Part shown: one piece after another, positions 20,505 through 33,045 of the stretch | Numbering within the stretch: the first letter of the stretch is position 1 | Layout of the letters: each line of letters begins with the position of its first letter | Assembly (NCBI GenBank): GCA_009992505.1 | Contig: JAACVI010000074.1 | Span: 1 to 33,062 of the forward strand | DNA: 33,062 nt | DNA from: Myxococcales bacterium | GTDB taxonomy: Bacteria; Myxococcota_A; Polyangia; Polyangiales; Houyiibacteriaceae | Direction of reading: 5' to 3' | Position numbers and translations under genes: made by a program | The notes under the pieces: model-generated | Databases searched by the model: none | Seen by the model: the letters and a program-made list of their open reading frames with translations, nothing else | Told to the model about the DNA's origin: nothing

Positions 20505-22850
20505 CTACGGCGCGGGCGTCGGCGACGCTTCGGGTGGCGGCACGATCAGCGCGTCGACCAGCTGGGAGAGTTCGATGCGCGTGGTCGCGCGCTGGGCCGA
20601 GAGCTCCGCGAGCTGGGCGCCCAACGCTTCGATGCGCGAGGCGGCTTGCTCCAGGCTCTCGCGCAGCTGAGTGCGCAGCGGCGCGCGGCGCTGGCCGGCG
20701 GCGTCGAGGGCGCTGACGTTGGCGCGCAGCTCGGCGGTGTGGCTGGCGACGTCGTTGGTCTCACGACGCAACGCCTCCATCTGGGTGTCGAGCGCCCTCA
20801 TCCGGTCGCGTAGCTCCACGGCGTGACGCAGGCTCGTGGCCTGAGCGTCCGTGAGCGAGGAGCCGTCGAAGTAGGGACCGAGGACGGCCCGCAGATCCGA
20901 GAGCAGCGAGACGTGGTGCTGAACCAAGCGGGTCTCCACGAGGGGAAGCACGCTGGCCTCGCCGGACTCGAGGGGCATGGGCGCGAGCACGGCGTCGGGC
21001 TGCTCCTGGGTGCCGGGCGGCAGCTCAGCCAGGGCGTATCCAAAGCTGCGCGAGTGACGGATGAAGAGGCGCCGCGGCGCGTCCGGCGCCGACTCCACGC
21101 GATACCGGGTGGTGAAGAGCTCGCGATCCTCGAGCGTGACCTCGCCGCGCACGACGGACACGACGCGCACGGGCTGCTCGCGCCGCTGAACCTCGGAGCT
21201 GACCCGGGTCGAGGCATCCACCGCATAAGGGATGAAGGCCGTCTCGTTGGGCGCGAGTCCGTCGAGCAAGCCCTCGCCCACGTAGCGGCCGTGGGCGAAG
21301 AGCGCGACCGGCCCGGGCACCAGCGTCGCCTGCGTACCGTTCTGGAAGCGGACGGCGCGGAAGGGATGCACGTCGCTGCCGCGCGCGTTGCCATCGGGCC
21401 GGAAGAGATAGATCTCCTCGCCCAGGACGCGTTGGTCGATGAGCGAGACGACGGCCGTGGAGTGGGCGGGCACGTAGACGCCTCCCGCGATCTCGTAGGT
21501 CGTGCCTCCCTGGGCCTGCTCCGTGCCGACCGACGTCTGTTCCACACCCTCGACACTGCGCGCGCTTATCTGCGGCGTCTCGGACGCCGGGCCGTCCTCG
21601 ACGGAGTCGTCGCCTGCGTCCTCGATGTCGAACTCCACGCGTCGATTTCGCTCGCGCGCATCGGCCGTGTCGCGCGGATCCACCGGTCGCGTGGCGCCGA
21701 AGCTCTCGACCGTGAGGCGCTCGCCATCGACGCCCGCGCTCACCAGGGCCGCGCGCACGGCGGCCGCGCGCTCGACGCCCAGAGCCCAGGCGTTCGGCTC
21801 GTCGCTCGCGGCGTGGCCATGGACCGACACGCGGCGAATCTGCGGGTTGCCGTTCAAGGTCGCGGCGATGGCCTCCACGATGGGACGCGAGCGCTCGGGC
21901 ACCTCGGCGGAGAGGCTCGGAAAGTAGACCTTGTCCAGGATCATGATGGCCGACTCCTGGATCACGACCTGCCCGCGATCGGGGCAGCCATCCGAGTCCT
22001 CGAAGCCATTGTAGGTCTCGGGGTCGTTGGGACATTGATCGTCGACGTCGAGGATGCGGTCGCGGTCGTTGTCGGGATCGGGGCAGCCGTCCGAGTCCTC
22101 GAAGCCGTCCATGTCCTCGTCCTCGCTGGGGCAGAGGTCGTCGGCGTCGGGCACGCCGTCGTGATCCCGACCGTCGCGCGCGGCGTCGCTGCGCACCAAG
22201 CCCGTGGCGACGGGCTGAACCATGTGGCCGCTGGCGTCGGGGCGCGGCATGAAGCGCGGCGTCCTCAGATCGGTCGCGAAGGAGAAGGGCGCGTGCGTCG
22301 CCAGGCTCAGGCGCACGTCGCGCCAATCCTCCGCGGACGCGTTGTGCACCAAGGCCCAGCCCTGGAGCAGAGCCTGACCCGCGTCATCGGAGCTGCGCTC
22401 GGCCCCGGGCGCATCGTCGAGCACGACGCGATAGCTGACGTGCCAGACGGGCACGGGCACGGCGTAGGCGACCAGCAGGTGATCCGTCTGCCCCCCCGCG
22501 AGGCGCACGTTGAGCACCGCGTCCCCAGGGACAGCCGCGTCCTCGCCGGTGTCTGGGCGCTCGTCGGCGACGGACGCGGACATGGTCGCGCCGCCGCCCT
22601 GCCCCACGATCGTCAGCGTCTTCAGCGCGTCGTCCACCTCGTGCTGGGCGAAGCGCAGGCTCAAGGTCTCGCCGCCCGCGTCGCCCACGCGCTCGAAGTA
22701 GCCGATGCCGTTCTGATACAGCACCACGCGGCGAATCGGCAGACCCGCCTGAGCGCAGGCCGAGAGCAAGGACAAGAGGACGAGCAACGCGCCGAATCGA
22801 GCGCGACCAAGGACGCGAGCGCGACGGGCGACCGTGTGGAGCGAATGCAT
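20505..22850 (-). CDS. DUF4139 lipoprotein with inserted TSP3 repeats and OmpA-like domain
   Basis: A 781-residue predicted lipoprotein (lipobox LSAC, Cys32) whose start at 22850 is supported by AGGAGGG six bases upstream. Residues about 35-220 match the first part of a DUF4139-type protein: VVLYQNGIGYFERV, VWHVSYRVVL and LVHNASAEDWRDVRLSLAT. Then come thrombospondin type-3 Asp repeats (about 225-295; DGFEDSDGCPDPDND) and an OmpA C-terminal-like domain (about 305-410; RVSVHGHAASDE to RERNRRVEFDI) that could bind peptidoglycan. DUF4139 then resumes (about 448-560; TYEIAGGVYVPAHS, VPGPVALFAHGRYVGEGLL). The C-terminal 100 residues form a probable coiled coil ending in a Pro-rich tail. The canonical GHTD of OmpA is changed to GHAASD while the later Arg is kept, so peptidoglycan binding needs testing. 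Divergent from the second MopE/RCC1 gene. Confidence 0.85.
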   Translation of the reverse strand: MHSLHTVARRARVLGRARFGALLVLLSLLSACAQAGLPIRRVVLYQNGIGYFERVGDAGGETLSLRFAQHEVDDALKTLTIVGQGGGATMSASVADERPDTGEDAAVPGDAVLNVRLAGGQTDHLLVAYAVPVPVWHVSYRVVLDDAPGAERSSDDAGQALLQGWALVHNASAEDWRDVRLSLATHAPFSFATDLRTPRFMPRPDASGHMVQPVATGLVRSDAARDGRDHDGVPDADDLCPSEDEDMDGFEDSDGCPDPDNDRDRILDVDDQCPNDPETYNGFEDSDGCPDRGQVVIQESAIMILDKVYFPSLSAEVPERSRPIVEAIAATLNGNPQIRRVSVHGHAASDEPNAWALGVERAAAVRAALVSAGVDGERLTVESFGATRPVDPRDTADARERNRRVEFDIEDAGDDSVEDGPASETPQISARSVEGVEQTSVGTEQAQGGTTYEIAGGVYVPAHSTAVVSLIDQRVLGEEIYLFRPDGNARGSDVHPFRAVRFQNGTQATLVPGPVALFAHGRYVGEGLLDGLAPNETAFIPYAVDASTRVSSEVQRREQPVRVVSVVRGEVTLEDRELFTTRYRVESAPDAPRRLFIRHSRSFGYALAELPPGTQEQPDAVLAPMPLESGEASVLPLVETRLVQHHVSLLSDLRAVLGPYFDGSSLTDAQATSLRHAVELRDRMRALDTQMEALRRETNDVASHTAELRANVSALDAAGQRRAPLRTQLRESLEQAASRIEALGAQLAELSAQRATTRIELSQLVDALIVPPPEASPTPAP

Positions 22851-22856
22851 CGAGAA

Positions 22857-22863
22857 CCCTCCT
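22857..22863 (-). promoter_or_regulatory. ribosome binding site of the DUF4139/OmpA gene
   Basis: AGGAGGG on the minus strand, six bases before the ATG at 22850, is a strong Shine-Dalgarno sequence and fixes that start. Confidence 0.7.
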
Positions 22864-23110
22864 GAGACGACGTGCCGCGAGCGCGGCGCCCCAGACTACA
22901 ACATCCGCGAATGTCTTTGCGTCCTGGACGATCCGGCGGCCGTGAGGCTCGTATCCGCGGCTCCCGCGCCCCTGGCGACAGGTTCTCGCTTGCCGGCAGG
23001 GCGGATCTCCACGACACTCACGGACGGGCGCGGGGGCTTCGTCGGAGGGTGGACACTCTGGACGCGACTCTCGAGGGTGGCGGTCGAGTGGGCGGACGTT
23101 CGGAGGAAGC
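22864..23110. promoter_or_regulatory. divergent region between the DUF4139/OmpA and second MopE/RCC1 genes
   Basis: About 250 bp that must hold both promoters. I see no -35/-10 pair that I would defend. The plus-strand gene has GGAGGA (23102-23107) a few bases before its ATG, unlike its paralogue at 13862, which has no usable site. A CCGCG/CGCGG mini-hairpin sits near 22873-22884. Confidence 0.35.
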
Positions 23111-27445
<4,335 letters not shown>

Positions 27446-27456
27446 GCGACTCGAGC

Positions 27457-27488
27457 GCGGCCGCGCGTCAGAACAGACCCGCGGCCGC
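27457..27488. terminator. inverted repeat between convergent genes
   Basis: GCGGCCGCG (27457-27465) and CGCGGCCGC (27480-27488) form a 9-bp stem with a 14-base loop, spanning the short gap between the second RCC1 gene and the convergent glycosyltransferase and reaching into the last codons of the latter. It may end both transcripts, though neither side has a T-run. Confidence 0.35.
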
Positions 27489-28541
27489 CATGTCGAGCAG
27501 CTCGTCGAGCTTGGCGAGCAGCGCGGCATTGCCGTCGTGTGTGTAACCGGCGAGCGCCTGCTCGTAGTCGGTGGTGTGAGCGAGGAAGGCGCCCAGGCTG
27601 CCTTCGTCGACCTGATCCGCGTGCGCACCGTAGCCGAGGTGGGCGAGGTAGCGCGCGTTGAAGACCTGCTCGAACTGACCTTGGAGCGGCACGGCCAAGA
27701 GGGGCTTGTGCATCACGACACATTCACCCATCAGGGTGAAGCCGGCGCTGGCGACCACGGCGCGAGCGCTGGCGAGGTCGGCGATGAAGGTCGACTCCGA
27801 GAAGGGTCGATGCACGAGGTTGTCGTCGACCACGTCGGCGTCGATGTCGCGGCGCATGCCGTAGACGCGGCAGGGGATTCCCGCCTGCTTCAGCGTGGCG
27901 ACGAGCGCGTCGTTGTCCTGCGTGGTCTGGTAGACGAGCAGGTGATCGCCGCGGCTCACTTTCGCCGCGAGGATCTCCGGACGCAGGATGGGCGGGAAGA
28001 GGGTCGTGCGCTTCTTGCGGATGGGCGGCTCGAAGAAGGTCGCGACCAGGTAGTGATCGCAGAAGGGCAGCTTGGCCTTCACGAAGGCTTTGACGACCTC
28101 GAAGTCACGTCGATCGTCACCGATCACCTCCTCGGGCACGTCGCAGCGATTCATCACCTGCTGGTTGTCGATGGAGAAGATCGGCAGGTCGTGCGCCTTC
28201 GCGTAGAGGTAGGAGAAGCTCTCGAAGTCGCTGATGACGGCCTCGGGGCGGAAGTCCTCGATCAGGTCGAAGTAGGCGTCAATCTGCTTCGGGAGGTTCT
28301 TCAGACCCTGGCGCACGTTGCTCCAGATGGTCTTGCCGCGGCGTACACGGTTGTCGTCGGTCATGATGTGCAGACCGTGGATCGTGTGCACCTCCGCGAA
28401 GCGCTGCGCGAGGTGCTTGGCCGCGCGGTTCGACGAGAGGATCTCCACCTCGTGTCCTGCCGCGACCAGGTGGTCGAGGATGACCCCCGACCGGATCGCG
28501 TGCCCCATGCCTTCACCCGTGACGCCGTAGAGGATCTTCAT
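27468..28541 (-). CDS. MJ1255/VC2487-type glycosyltransferase (GT-B fold)
   Basis: A 357-residue protein starting at the ATG at 28541 (MKILYGVTGEGMGHAIRSG). The opening GEGMGHAIRS is the signature of this family, related to UDP-glycosyltransferases and MurG-like enzymes. Other landmarks are PEAVISDFESFSYLYA, DNQQVMNRC, and the C-terminal donor-side region ASAGFTLMGECVVMHKPLLAVPL, followed by GQFEQVFNARYLAHLGYG. The sugar donor and acceptor are unknown; family members are predicted to act on envelope glycans. The upstream in-frame extension to 28658 lacks similarity. A short ORF ends in a TGA overlapping this ATG. The gene converges on the second RCC1 gene. Confidence 0.85.
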   Translation of the reverse strand: MKILYGVTGEGMGHAIRSGVILDHLVAAGHEVEILSSNRAAKHLAQRFAEVHTIHGLHIMTDDNRVRRGKTIWSNVRQGLKNLPKQIDAYFDLIEDFRPEAVISDFESFSYLYAKAHDLPIFSIDNQQVMNRCDVPEEVIGDDRRDFEVVKAFVKAKLPFCDHYLVATFFEPPIRKKRTTLFPPILRPEILAAKVSRGDHLLVYQTTQDNDALVATLKQAGIPCRVYGMRRDIDADVVDDNLVHRPFSESTFIADLASARAVVASAGFTLMGECVVMHKPLLAVPLQGQFEQVFNARYLAHLGYGAHADQVDEGSLGAFLAHTTDYEQALAGYTHDGNAALLAKLDELLDMAAAGLF

Positions 28542-28777
28542 TCGTCGCTTGTCGCAAGGAAGGCAGCCCGCGGGCAAGTCGCACCGTGGGCATCCTCGCC
28601 CAAGGCGAGGTCGGTGCGGGACAAGTCGTGCACCCCACGAACCTTCATCGACGTCCACTTCTCCTCGTGGGGGGGCGACGCTCGCGCGACCCCGAGCGCA
28701 ACGAGGACATCTTCGCCCAGGTCGAACTCGATGCGCGAGGGAGGTCTCGCCGGAGACTGGCGTAGACTGGAGCGCAT
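28538..28777 (-). CDS. possible small ORF coupled to the glycosyltransferase
   Basis: A minus-strand frame of up to 79 codons ends with a TGA that overlaps the glycosyltransferase ATG (ATGA). The segment IEFDLGEDVLVALGVARAS followed by EKWTSMKVRGVHDLSRTDLA has protein-like composition, but I recognise no family. The ATG at 28777 shares a GCATGC palindrome with the divergent lipoprotein start at 28776, an odd arrangement. An internal ATG near 28648 would leave only about 36 residues. It may be a genuine small gene, a translated leader, or simply the divergent promoter region. Confidence 0.3.
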   Translation of the reverse strand: MRSSLRQSPARPPSRIEFDLGEDVLVALGVARASPPHEEKWTSMKVRGVHDLSRTDLALGEDAHGATCPRAAFLATSDE

Positions 28778-30206
28778 GCTCCGCGTCTCGCTCTTGCTTC
28801 TCCTGCTCGCGCTGAGCGCGTGCGGCACGACGGCGCCCACGCCGCGGAGCGCGCCGGACGTGGAGTCACCACCCATCACGCCCGTGGCGCCCTCGCGCTC
28901 GGAGACCGGCGGCGCCCCGGAGACCATGGGGGCACCGGAGACCACGAACCTCCACGAGCTCTTGGCCTTCGACGCGGTCGACGAGATGCTGCGAGGGCAC
29001 CTGTTGCTCGCGGTCGATCCAGGCTCGCGCATGCTGAGAGCGCGCGACGTCGACAGCGGCGAAGAGCTCTGGCGCGTCGAGCTGGGCGAAGCGTCGGAGG
29101 GAGCGCTGATCGAGGACCTCGGCGACGGCAGGATCCTGGTGCAGGTGCCGGGTCAGGACTTCCACACCATCGACCTCGCGCGCGGAGTGCGCATCGCGCG
29201 CAGATCGAGCCCGCCTCAATGGAACTTCGTCCAGCGCGTCGCGGGCGCCTGCGCTCTGATGAGTGACTGCGCGCTTCAGCCCATCTCCTGCCAGGACGGC
29301 GCGGCGCTCGGCCCCCGGCTCAGAGGCACGACCATCTCCTACACACCGATGGGGCCGGACGAAGACGGATCGCCGACCTGCACTTCACCCCTGGAAGTGC
29401 TCGGGCGCGCGGGCGAGCTCTCGCTCTACGTCGTCCACGTCCGGGAGAGCGAGCACGCAGAGGTCATCGCCATCGATCGTGCCGGAGAGGTGAGCTGGCG
29501 CTCCGCGGACGTGGCCTGCGAGCAATGCGGACCCGTGGCCGTGGGCAGCGCGAGCGACGGCAGCGTGTGCTGGACGACCTCGACGCCCGATCGAGAGCGC
29601 GTCGTCCGCGCCTTTCGCTGCGCCGACGGTCATCCGCTCTTCACGCGCCGGATCACGCTCGCCTCGGGCTATCGCCACCCTCCCCTGTTCACGGGTTGGG
29701 TGACGCGGCCGCCGGGTCTGTTCCTGACAGGCGACACCGAGGCCACGCTGATCGCCCCCGACGGCCGAGCGCGCTGGACGCGTCCGACCGCGCCCGACAC
29801 CCTCGTCTTACCCGCGGGCCTGCGCACGCCGAGCTACCCCCTCGGCCTCGACCGCTACACGAGCGTCGAGCACGTGGACCCGGCGAACGGGCGAACGACA
29901 CGCGAGCAATCCCTGGAGGGAGGCGAGGTGCGCGTCGACGAAGAGGGCGTGGTGGCGATCGTGCCGATGGGCCAGTCCAGCGACCGCGCGGGCGCGCCCG
30001 TCCCCGCTCTGCGCGTCTTCACTTTCCATCGCGCACGAAACGGCAGCGACGTCTCCCTCGACGGTCGGATCGTGCTCGCGCTCCCCGGCGATGCGCACGT
30101 GGTGGGCGAGCGTACGACGGAGACGGGCACACGCCTCGTCGTCGCGGAGGAGCGCCCGGGCCAACCGGACCGAGTCCACGTGCTCCGCGCGAGCCCCACG
30201 CGCTGA
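28776..30206 (+). CDS. PQQ-like beta-propeller lipoprotein
   Basis: A 476-residue predicted lipoprotein: MLRVSLLLLLLALSAC gives a signal with lipobox LSAC (Cys16), then a Pro/Thr/Ser-rich tether to about residue 60. The rest looks like a beta-propeller of the PQQ-binding-like repeat class: RARDVDSGEELWRVELGE, FHTIDLARGVRIARR, VIAIDRAGEVSWRSADVAC and LIAPDGRARWTRPTAPD are successive 'value-x-x-G-xxxW' blades. Several Cys pairs (CALMSDC, CEQC) may form disulfides. There is no enzymatic signature; such proteins are usually scaffolds, like BamB. The start follows from the signal peptide; the frame is open much further upstream but without coding character. It probably faces the periplasm or cell surface. 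Confidence 0.78.
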   Translation: MLRVSLLLLLLALSACGTTAPTPRSAPDVESPPITPVAPSRSETGGAPETMGAPETTNLHELLAFDAVDEMLRGHLLLAVDPGSRMLRARDVDSGEELWRVELGEASEGALIEDLGDGRILVQVPGQDFHTIDLARGVRIARRSSPPQWNFVQRVAGACALMSDCALQPISCQDGAALGPRLRGTTISYTPMGPDEDGSPTCTSPLEVLGRAGELSLYVVHVRESEHAEVIAIDRAGEVSWRSADVACEQCGPVAVGSASDGSVCWTTSTPDRERVVRAFRCADGHPLFTRRITLASGYRHPPLFTGWVTRPPGLFLTGDTEATLIAPDGRARWTRPTAPDTLVLPAGLRTPSYPLGLDRYTSVEHVDPANGRTTREQSLEGGEVRVDEEGVVAIVPMGQSSDRAGAPVPALRVFTFHRARNGSDVSLDGRIVLALPGDAHVVGERTTETGTRLVVAEERPGQPDRVHVLRASPTR

Positions 30207-30269
30207 AGGTTCAGGCGCGTTGCGCGCCTCTCCCTCAGCTCCGGCACGAGGGTTGCACTGAGCCGATGC

Positions 30270-30962
30270 ATGAACCGCTTCGCTTGGCTCCTGTCGGCAC
30301 TCCTTCTCCAGGCCGTAGTGGACCTCTCCTCGGCCCACGCGCAGGTCGCGCAGCAGCTCAGCGCGCCCTCACCCACCATCGTCATCGTCGAGCTACCCCC
30401 CGGCTACGAGGTGCGGCTTCAGCCTCGAGGGATGGTCGACCCCTACAGCGCGGGGCCGCTCCCGAGCGCACCGCTCGCGCCCTCTCGCCTGAGCCTCGAC
30501 CCCGAGCTCACGCCTTCGCAGGCGGGGCCCACGTCCGACATCGACGTCCTGGGCAGCCTGCAGCGCCGGCACAGACTGGCACGGAGAGCGGCCCTGTGGA
30601 TGCCGGCGACCGCGGCCTTGGCGGCGCTCGGGGGCGCGGCCATGGCGATGTCGTGTCGATCGGAGGCGGACGTGTCTGGAGAGGGATGCTCTTTCGCCAC
30701 CGCTATGCTGGGCGGGGGCACGGCGGCGACGCTGCTGACGGGGAGCTTGTTCGTGTTCCGCACCAACCGCGAGTCGCGCGCGATGCGTCGCGCGGGCCTG
30801 CACCTCTCGCGCGTTCACGGCATCCTGGCCGTCCTCTTCTACGTCCTGCCCTACACGCAGGTCATCGGCTTGGCCCTGGCCGCGCGCCAGATGCGCATCA
30901 ATCGTGGTGTCCTCGACCAGCTCGAGGCGGACGGCGCAGGCTTGCAGCCCAAGTACTTCTGA
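30270..30962 (+). CDS. small membrane protein of unknown function
   Basis: A 230-residue protein starting MNRFAWLLSALLLQAVVD with a likely signal peptide cleaved after AHA (before QVAQQ). A Pro/Leu/Ser-rich segment follows (about 40-95). Hydrophobic stretches lie at about 108-130 (AALWMPATAALAALGGAAMAM), 143-162 (FATAMLGGGTAATLLTGSLF) and 186-207 (GILAVLFYVLPYTQVIGLAL), so it is probably an inner-membrane protein with the N-terminal part outside. The C-terminus (RRAGLHLSRVHG and the region after it) is basic. No family recognised. It follows the PQQ-like lipoprotein by 63 bp and may be cotranscribed. A second ATG at 30266 is out of frame. Confidence 0.7.
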   Translation: MNRFAWLLSALLLQAVVDLSSAHAQVAQQLSAPSPTIVIVELPPGYEVRLQPRGMVDPYSAGPLPSAPLAPSRLSLDPELTPSQAGPTSDIDVLGSLQRRHRLARRAALWMPATAALAALGGAAMAMSCRSEADVSGEGCSFATAMLGGGTAATLLTGSLFVFRTNRESRAMRRAGLHLSRVHGILAVLFYVLPYTQVIGLALAARQMRINRGVLDQLEADGAGLQPKYF

Positions 30963-30970
30963 TCGCAGGT

Positions 30971-30989
30971 CACGCCCTGCCGCGGCGTG
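30971..30989. terminator. hairpin between convergent genes
   Basis: CACGCC (30971-30976) and GGCGTG (30984-30989) form a 6-bp stem with a 7-base loop just after the membrane-protein stop. There is no clear T-run. Confidence 0.3.
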
Positions 30990-31002
30990 TGGATTCGTGC
31001 GC

Positions 31003-31473
31003 TCAGTTCGCGTCCCAGCCGCAGCTGTTTCGAATGGCCGCGAGCTGCATCGAGAGCTCGCCCCAGTCCTCGTGCAGTCGGCCTCCCGAGTCACGCATGC
31101 GCGAGAGGCGCGTCATGACGCCGCGCACGTTGCCGCTCCAGCCTCGCTCCGCGTCCTGGACGGCCGTGGCCACCTCGCCCATGTCGGCGCCGCCCGGATC
31201 GTCCTCGCCCACCTCGGACGCCTCCATGTCCTCCAGGTCGTGATCCTCGCTGGCCTTGGCGGCGAGCACGGCCAGGCGCGCGACGCGCACGTGTCCGTAG
31301 GCCTTGGCCCGAACGCATCGGGCTTCGTCCCCCAGCCCAGCGACCAGAGGCGTGAGGGTCTGACCGACGAGGTCCAGGTCGCCGCGAAACGCGGGCCAGG
31401 CGGAGTCTCCCGGCCCAATGGGGGGCTCCGAACTCAGGGCGCGTCGCAGCTTGTCGCGCGCCGCCTCATCCAC
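31003..31473 (-). CDS. hypothetical helical protein
   Basis: A 156-residue protein beginning at a GTG (MDEAARDKLRRALSSEPP). It is acidic in the middle (EDHDLEDMEASEVGEDDPGG) and likely mainly helical, with no signal peptide, membrane segment or recognised motif. The last part (GRLHEDWGELSMQLAAIRNSCGW) also looks helical. It begins 18 bp after the stop of the upstream discoidin-like lipoprotein on the same strand, so the two probably form an operon. It converges on the small membrane protein. The Shine-Dalgarno sequence is weak and the start is therefore provisional. Confidence 0.6.
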   Translation of the reverse strand: MDEAARDKLRRALSSEPPIGPGDSAWPAFRGDLDLVGQTLTPLVAGLGDEARCVRAKAYGHVRVARLAVLAAKASEDHDLEDMEASEVGEDDPGGADMGEVATAVQDAERGWSGNVRGVMTRLSRMRDSGGRLHEDWGELSMQLAAIRNSCGWDAN

Positions 31474-31491
31474 TGGATCGACCAGATCGTT

Positions 31492-32358
31492 TCAGGCCTG
31501 GAGCAGATGGTGGCGCGTCCGCAGCGTGTCGTTGATCTCCGCGCGCGTGAGCCCGGGTTCGCCCGTGCTCATGTCGGAGAGGATGATGTCGCGCTCGTAG
31601 CCGGGCCAGGCGCTGACGAAGCGACTCGCCTGTCGACTCAGCGCCCTGGCCAGCGCGGCGGGGTCGGTCGGAGTCACGTCGGCTCGCGGCTCGGACAGCG
31701 CGGCCGCGGCGAAGCGTGGGAAATGCGTGCCCTCGTGAGCACCCGGCACGCGCCCCAGCACGCGCAGCTCCGAGACGCAGGCTTCGCGCCAATCGCTGCG
31801 TGAGCCTGGCAAGAGCTCCACGAGCTCGAGGCGATACACGCCGCCGCCACCCGTGACGGGAAGAGTCTGCAGCTCGCGCGAGGCGGTATCGAGGGGATAG
31901 ACGCCCAGCTCCTGCCCGTCGTGCAGCACGCGCACGCGCGCGACACGGTGGTTCTGGGTGAAGAGACCGCTGCTCCCCGTGCGCGTGAGTCCGGCGGTCA
32001 TCTGCATCGACGTCACCTGCGCGTCCGCGGGCAACCGGATCTCGATCCACGGGCTCTCGAGATCTCCCGTGCGGGAGTTCCACGCCGACTCGACATCCCC
32101 GTCGAAGAGGTGAGCGATTTGATTCGTGTGATCGCGGTACACGCTCGACGTCGCCACCTCGGTGCGGATGGCGTCGAGCAGGTTCACGGGCTCGGCCGGC
32201 ACTGCGACTTGGGGCGCGGGAGCCGGAACCGCCGCGGGCTCCGCATGTTCCACCGCCGGCGCCGGCAACGTGGGGGTCGGCGTCGGCGCCTGACCCTCGT
32301 GCGACCCGCAACCGAGCACGAGGCCGAGCCCGAAAACGAAGAGGCGCGCACGAGTCAG
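31492..32358 (-). CDS. discoidin-like (NADase-type glycan-binding) lipoprotein
   Basis: A predicted lipoprotein with a Pro/Ala-rich tether and a discoidin/F5-8-type-C-like domain: SSVYRDHTNQIAHLFDGDVE and SAWNSRTGDLESPWIEIRLP are the classic jelly-roll opening, followed by FTQNHRVARVRVLHDGQE, LPVTGGGGVYRLELVEL and CVSELRVLGRV. Such domains bind glycans; the ligand is unknown. Its C-terminal 85 residues are helical and unassigned. Start: the first ATG/GTG in frame is the GTG at 32319, which leaves only three residues before the lipobox Cys. Reading on upstream gives a good signal peptide, TRARLFVFGLGLVLGC, whose only start-like codon is a CTG at 32358. I therefore annotate the CTG start (288 residues); the conservative alternative is 32319. 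It is cotranscribed with the 31003 gene. Confidence 0.7.
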   Translation of the reverse strand: MTRARLFVFGLGLVLGCGSHEGQAPTPTPTLPAPAVEHAEPAAVPAPAPQVAVPAEPVNLLDAIRTEVATSSVYRDHTNQIAHLFDGDVESAWNSRTGDLESPWIEIRLPADAQVTSMQMTAGLTRTGSSGLFTQNHRVARVRVLHDGQELGVYPLDTASRELQTLPVTGGGGVYRLELVELLPGSRSDWREACVSELRVLGRVPGAHEGTHFPRFAAAALSEPRADVTPTDPAALARALSRQASRFVSAWPGYERDIILSDMSTGEPGLTRAEINDTLRTRHHLLQA

Positions 32359-32535
32359 GGGCGAAGGTCGTAGCCCGAGTTCCGTGTGCGTGAGTCCAGA
32401 CGACCTGGCGTCCTGCGATGGCGATCAGCGGATCACGGGGCGCGTCGTCGATGGCGCGCGGTCGGCGACACGCGCGTCCTACGGACCCCGCGACCCGGGC
32501 TTGTACGCGGCTCGGGTGCGTGCTTCGATGAGCAG

Positions 32536-33045
32536 GTGATTCACTCCAAGCGCGGTCGAACCGTCCCCCTGATGTCCGTCCTCTTCGTGCTGGTCGGCGC
32601 CTGCGGCAGCTCGACCTCGAGCACGGACGCGAGCACCCCAACGGATGACGCGAGCACGGAGATGTGCACCATCCCCGACACGACGTGCCCACTGGACCAG
32701 CCGCTCTCGGGCGCCGCCTGCGACACCCGCATGACCTGCAACTACCCTGACCCAGGGGGCGACGAGTTTCTCCCTAGTGGACGCCCGGCACGCATGGTGC
32801 GCATGAACCGTGTACCGGTCGACGGCCGCTCGACCGTGCCGCGGCAGGCCCGCACCGGCTTCCGCTTCTGTCCGTGCTTGGGAGCAACAGACGACACCGT
32901 GCTCACTCGAAACCTGTGTACTTCTCGCCAGGGTGATAACACCGGTCTGTGCGCCATCGGCGTCGATACCGTGTACCACGACGCAGTGGTCTTACCGCGC
33001 AGGCCAGATGATGCGGCTGGGAGGTTAAGCGTCGGGGCTGGTTGA
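32536..33045 (+). CDS. short Cys-rich lipoprotein of unknown function
   Basis: About 169 residues from the GTG at 32536, which gives a complete lipoprotein signal (basic HSKRGRT, hydrophobic PLMSVLFVLVG, lipobox VGAC). An ATG at 32572 would remove the basic part. Next comes a Ser/Thr/Asp-rich tether, then a Cys-rich segment (CTIPDTTCPLDQPLSGAACD, TCNYPD) and FRFCPCLGATDDTV. The last 60 residues have codon choice that is less GC-biased than in neighbouring genes and end abruptly in RRPDDAAGRLSVGAG, so a frameshift or decay near the 3' end is possible. A weak promoter-like pair (TTGTAC 32501-32506, TTCGAT 32524-32529, spacer 17) lies just upstream. No family is recognised. Confidence 0.55.
   Translation: MIHSKRGRTVPLMSVLFVLVGACGSSTSSTDASTPTDDASTEMCTIPDTTCPLDQPLSGAACDTRMTCNYPDPGGDEFLPSGRPARMVRMNRVPVDGRSTVPRQARTGFRFCPCLGATDDTVLTRNLCTSRQGDNTGLCAIGVDTVYHDAVVLPRRPDDAAGRLSVGAG

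Noticed and set aside
27537-28775. Long N-terminal extension of the PQQ-like lipoprotein
   Set aside because: It runs antisense through the glycosyltransferase gene; the true start is set by the lipoprotein signal at 28776.
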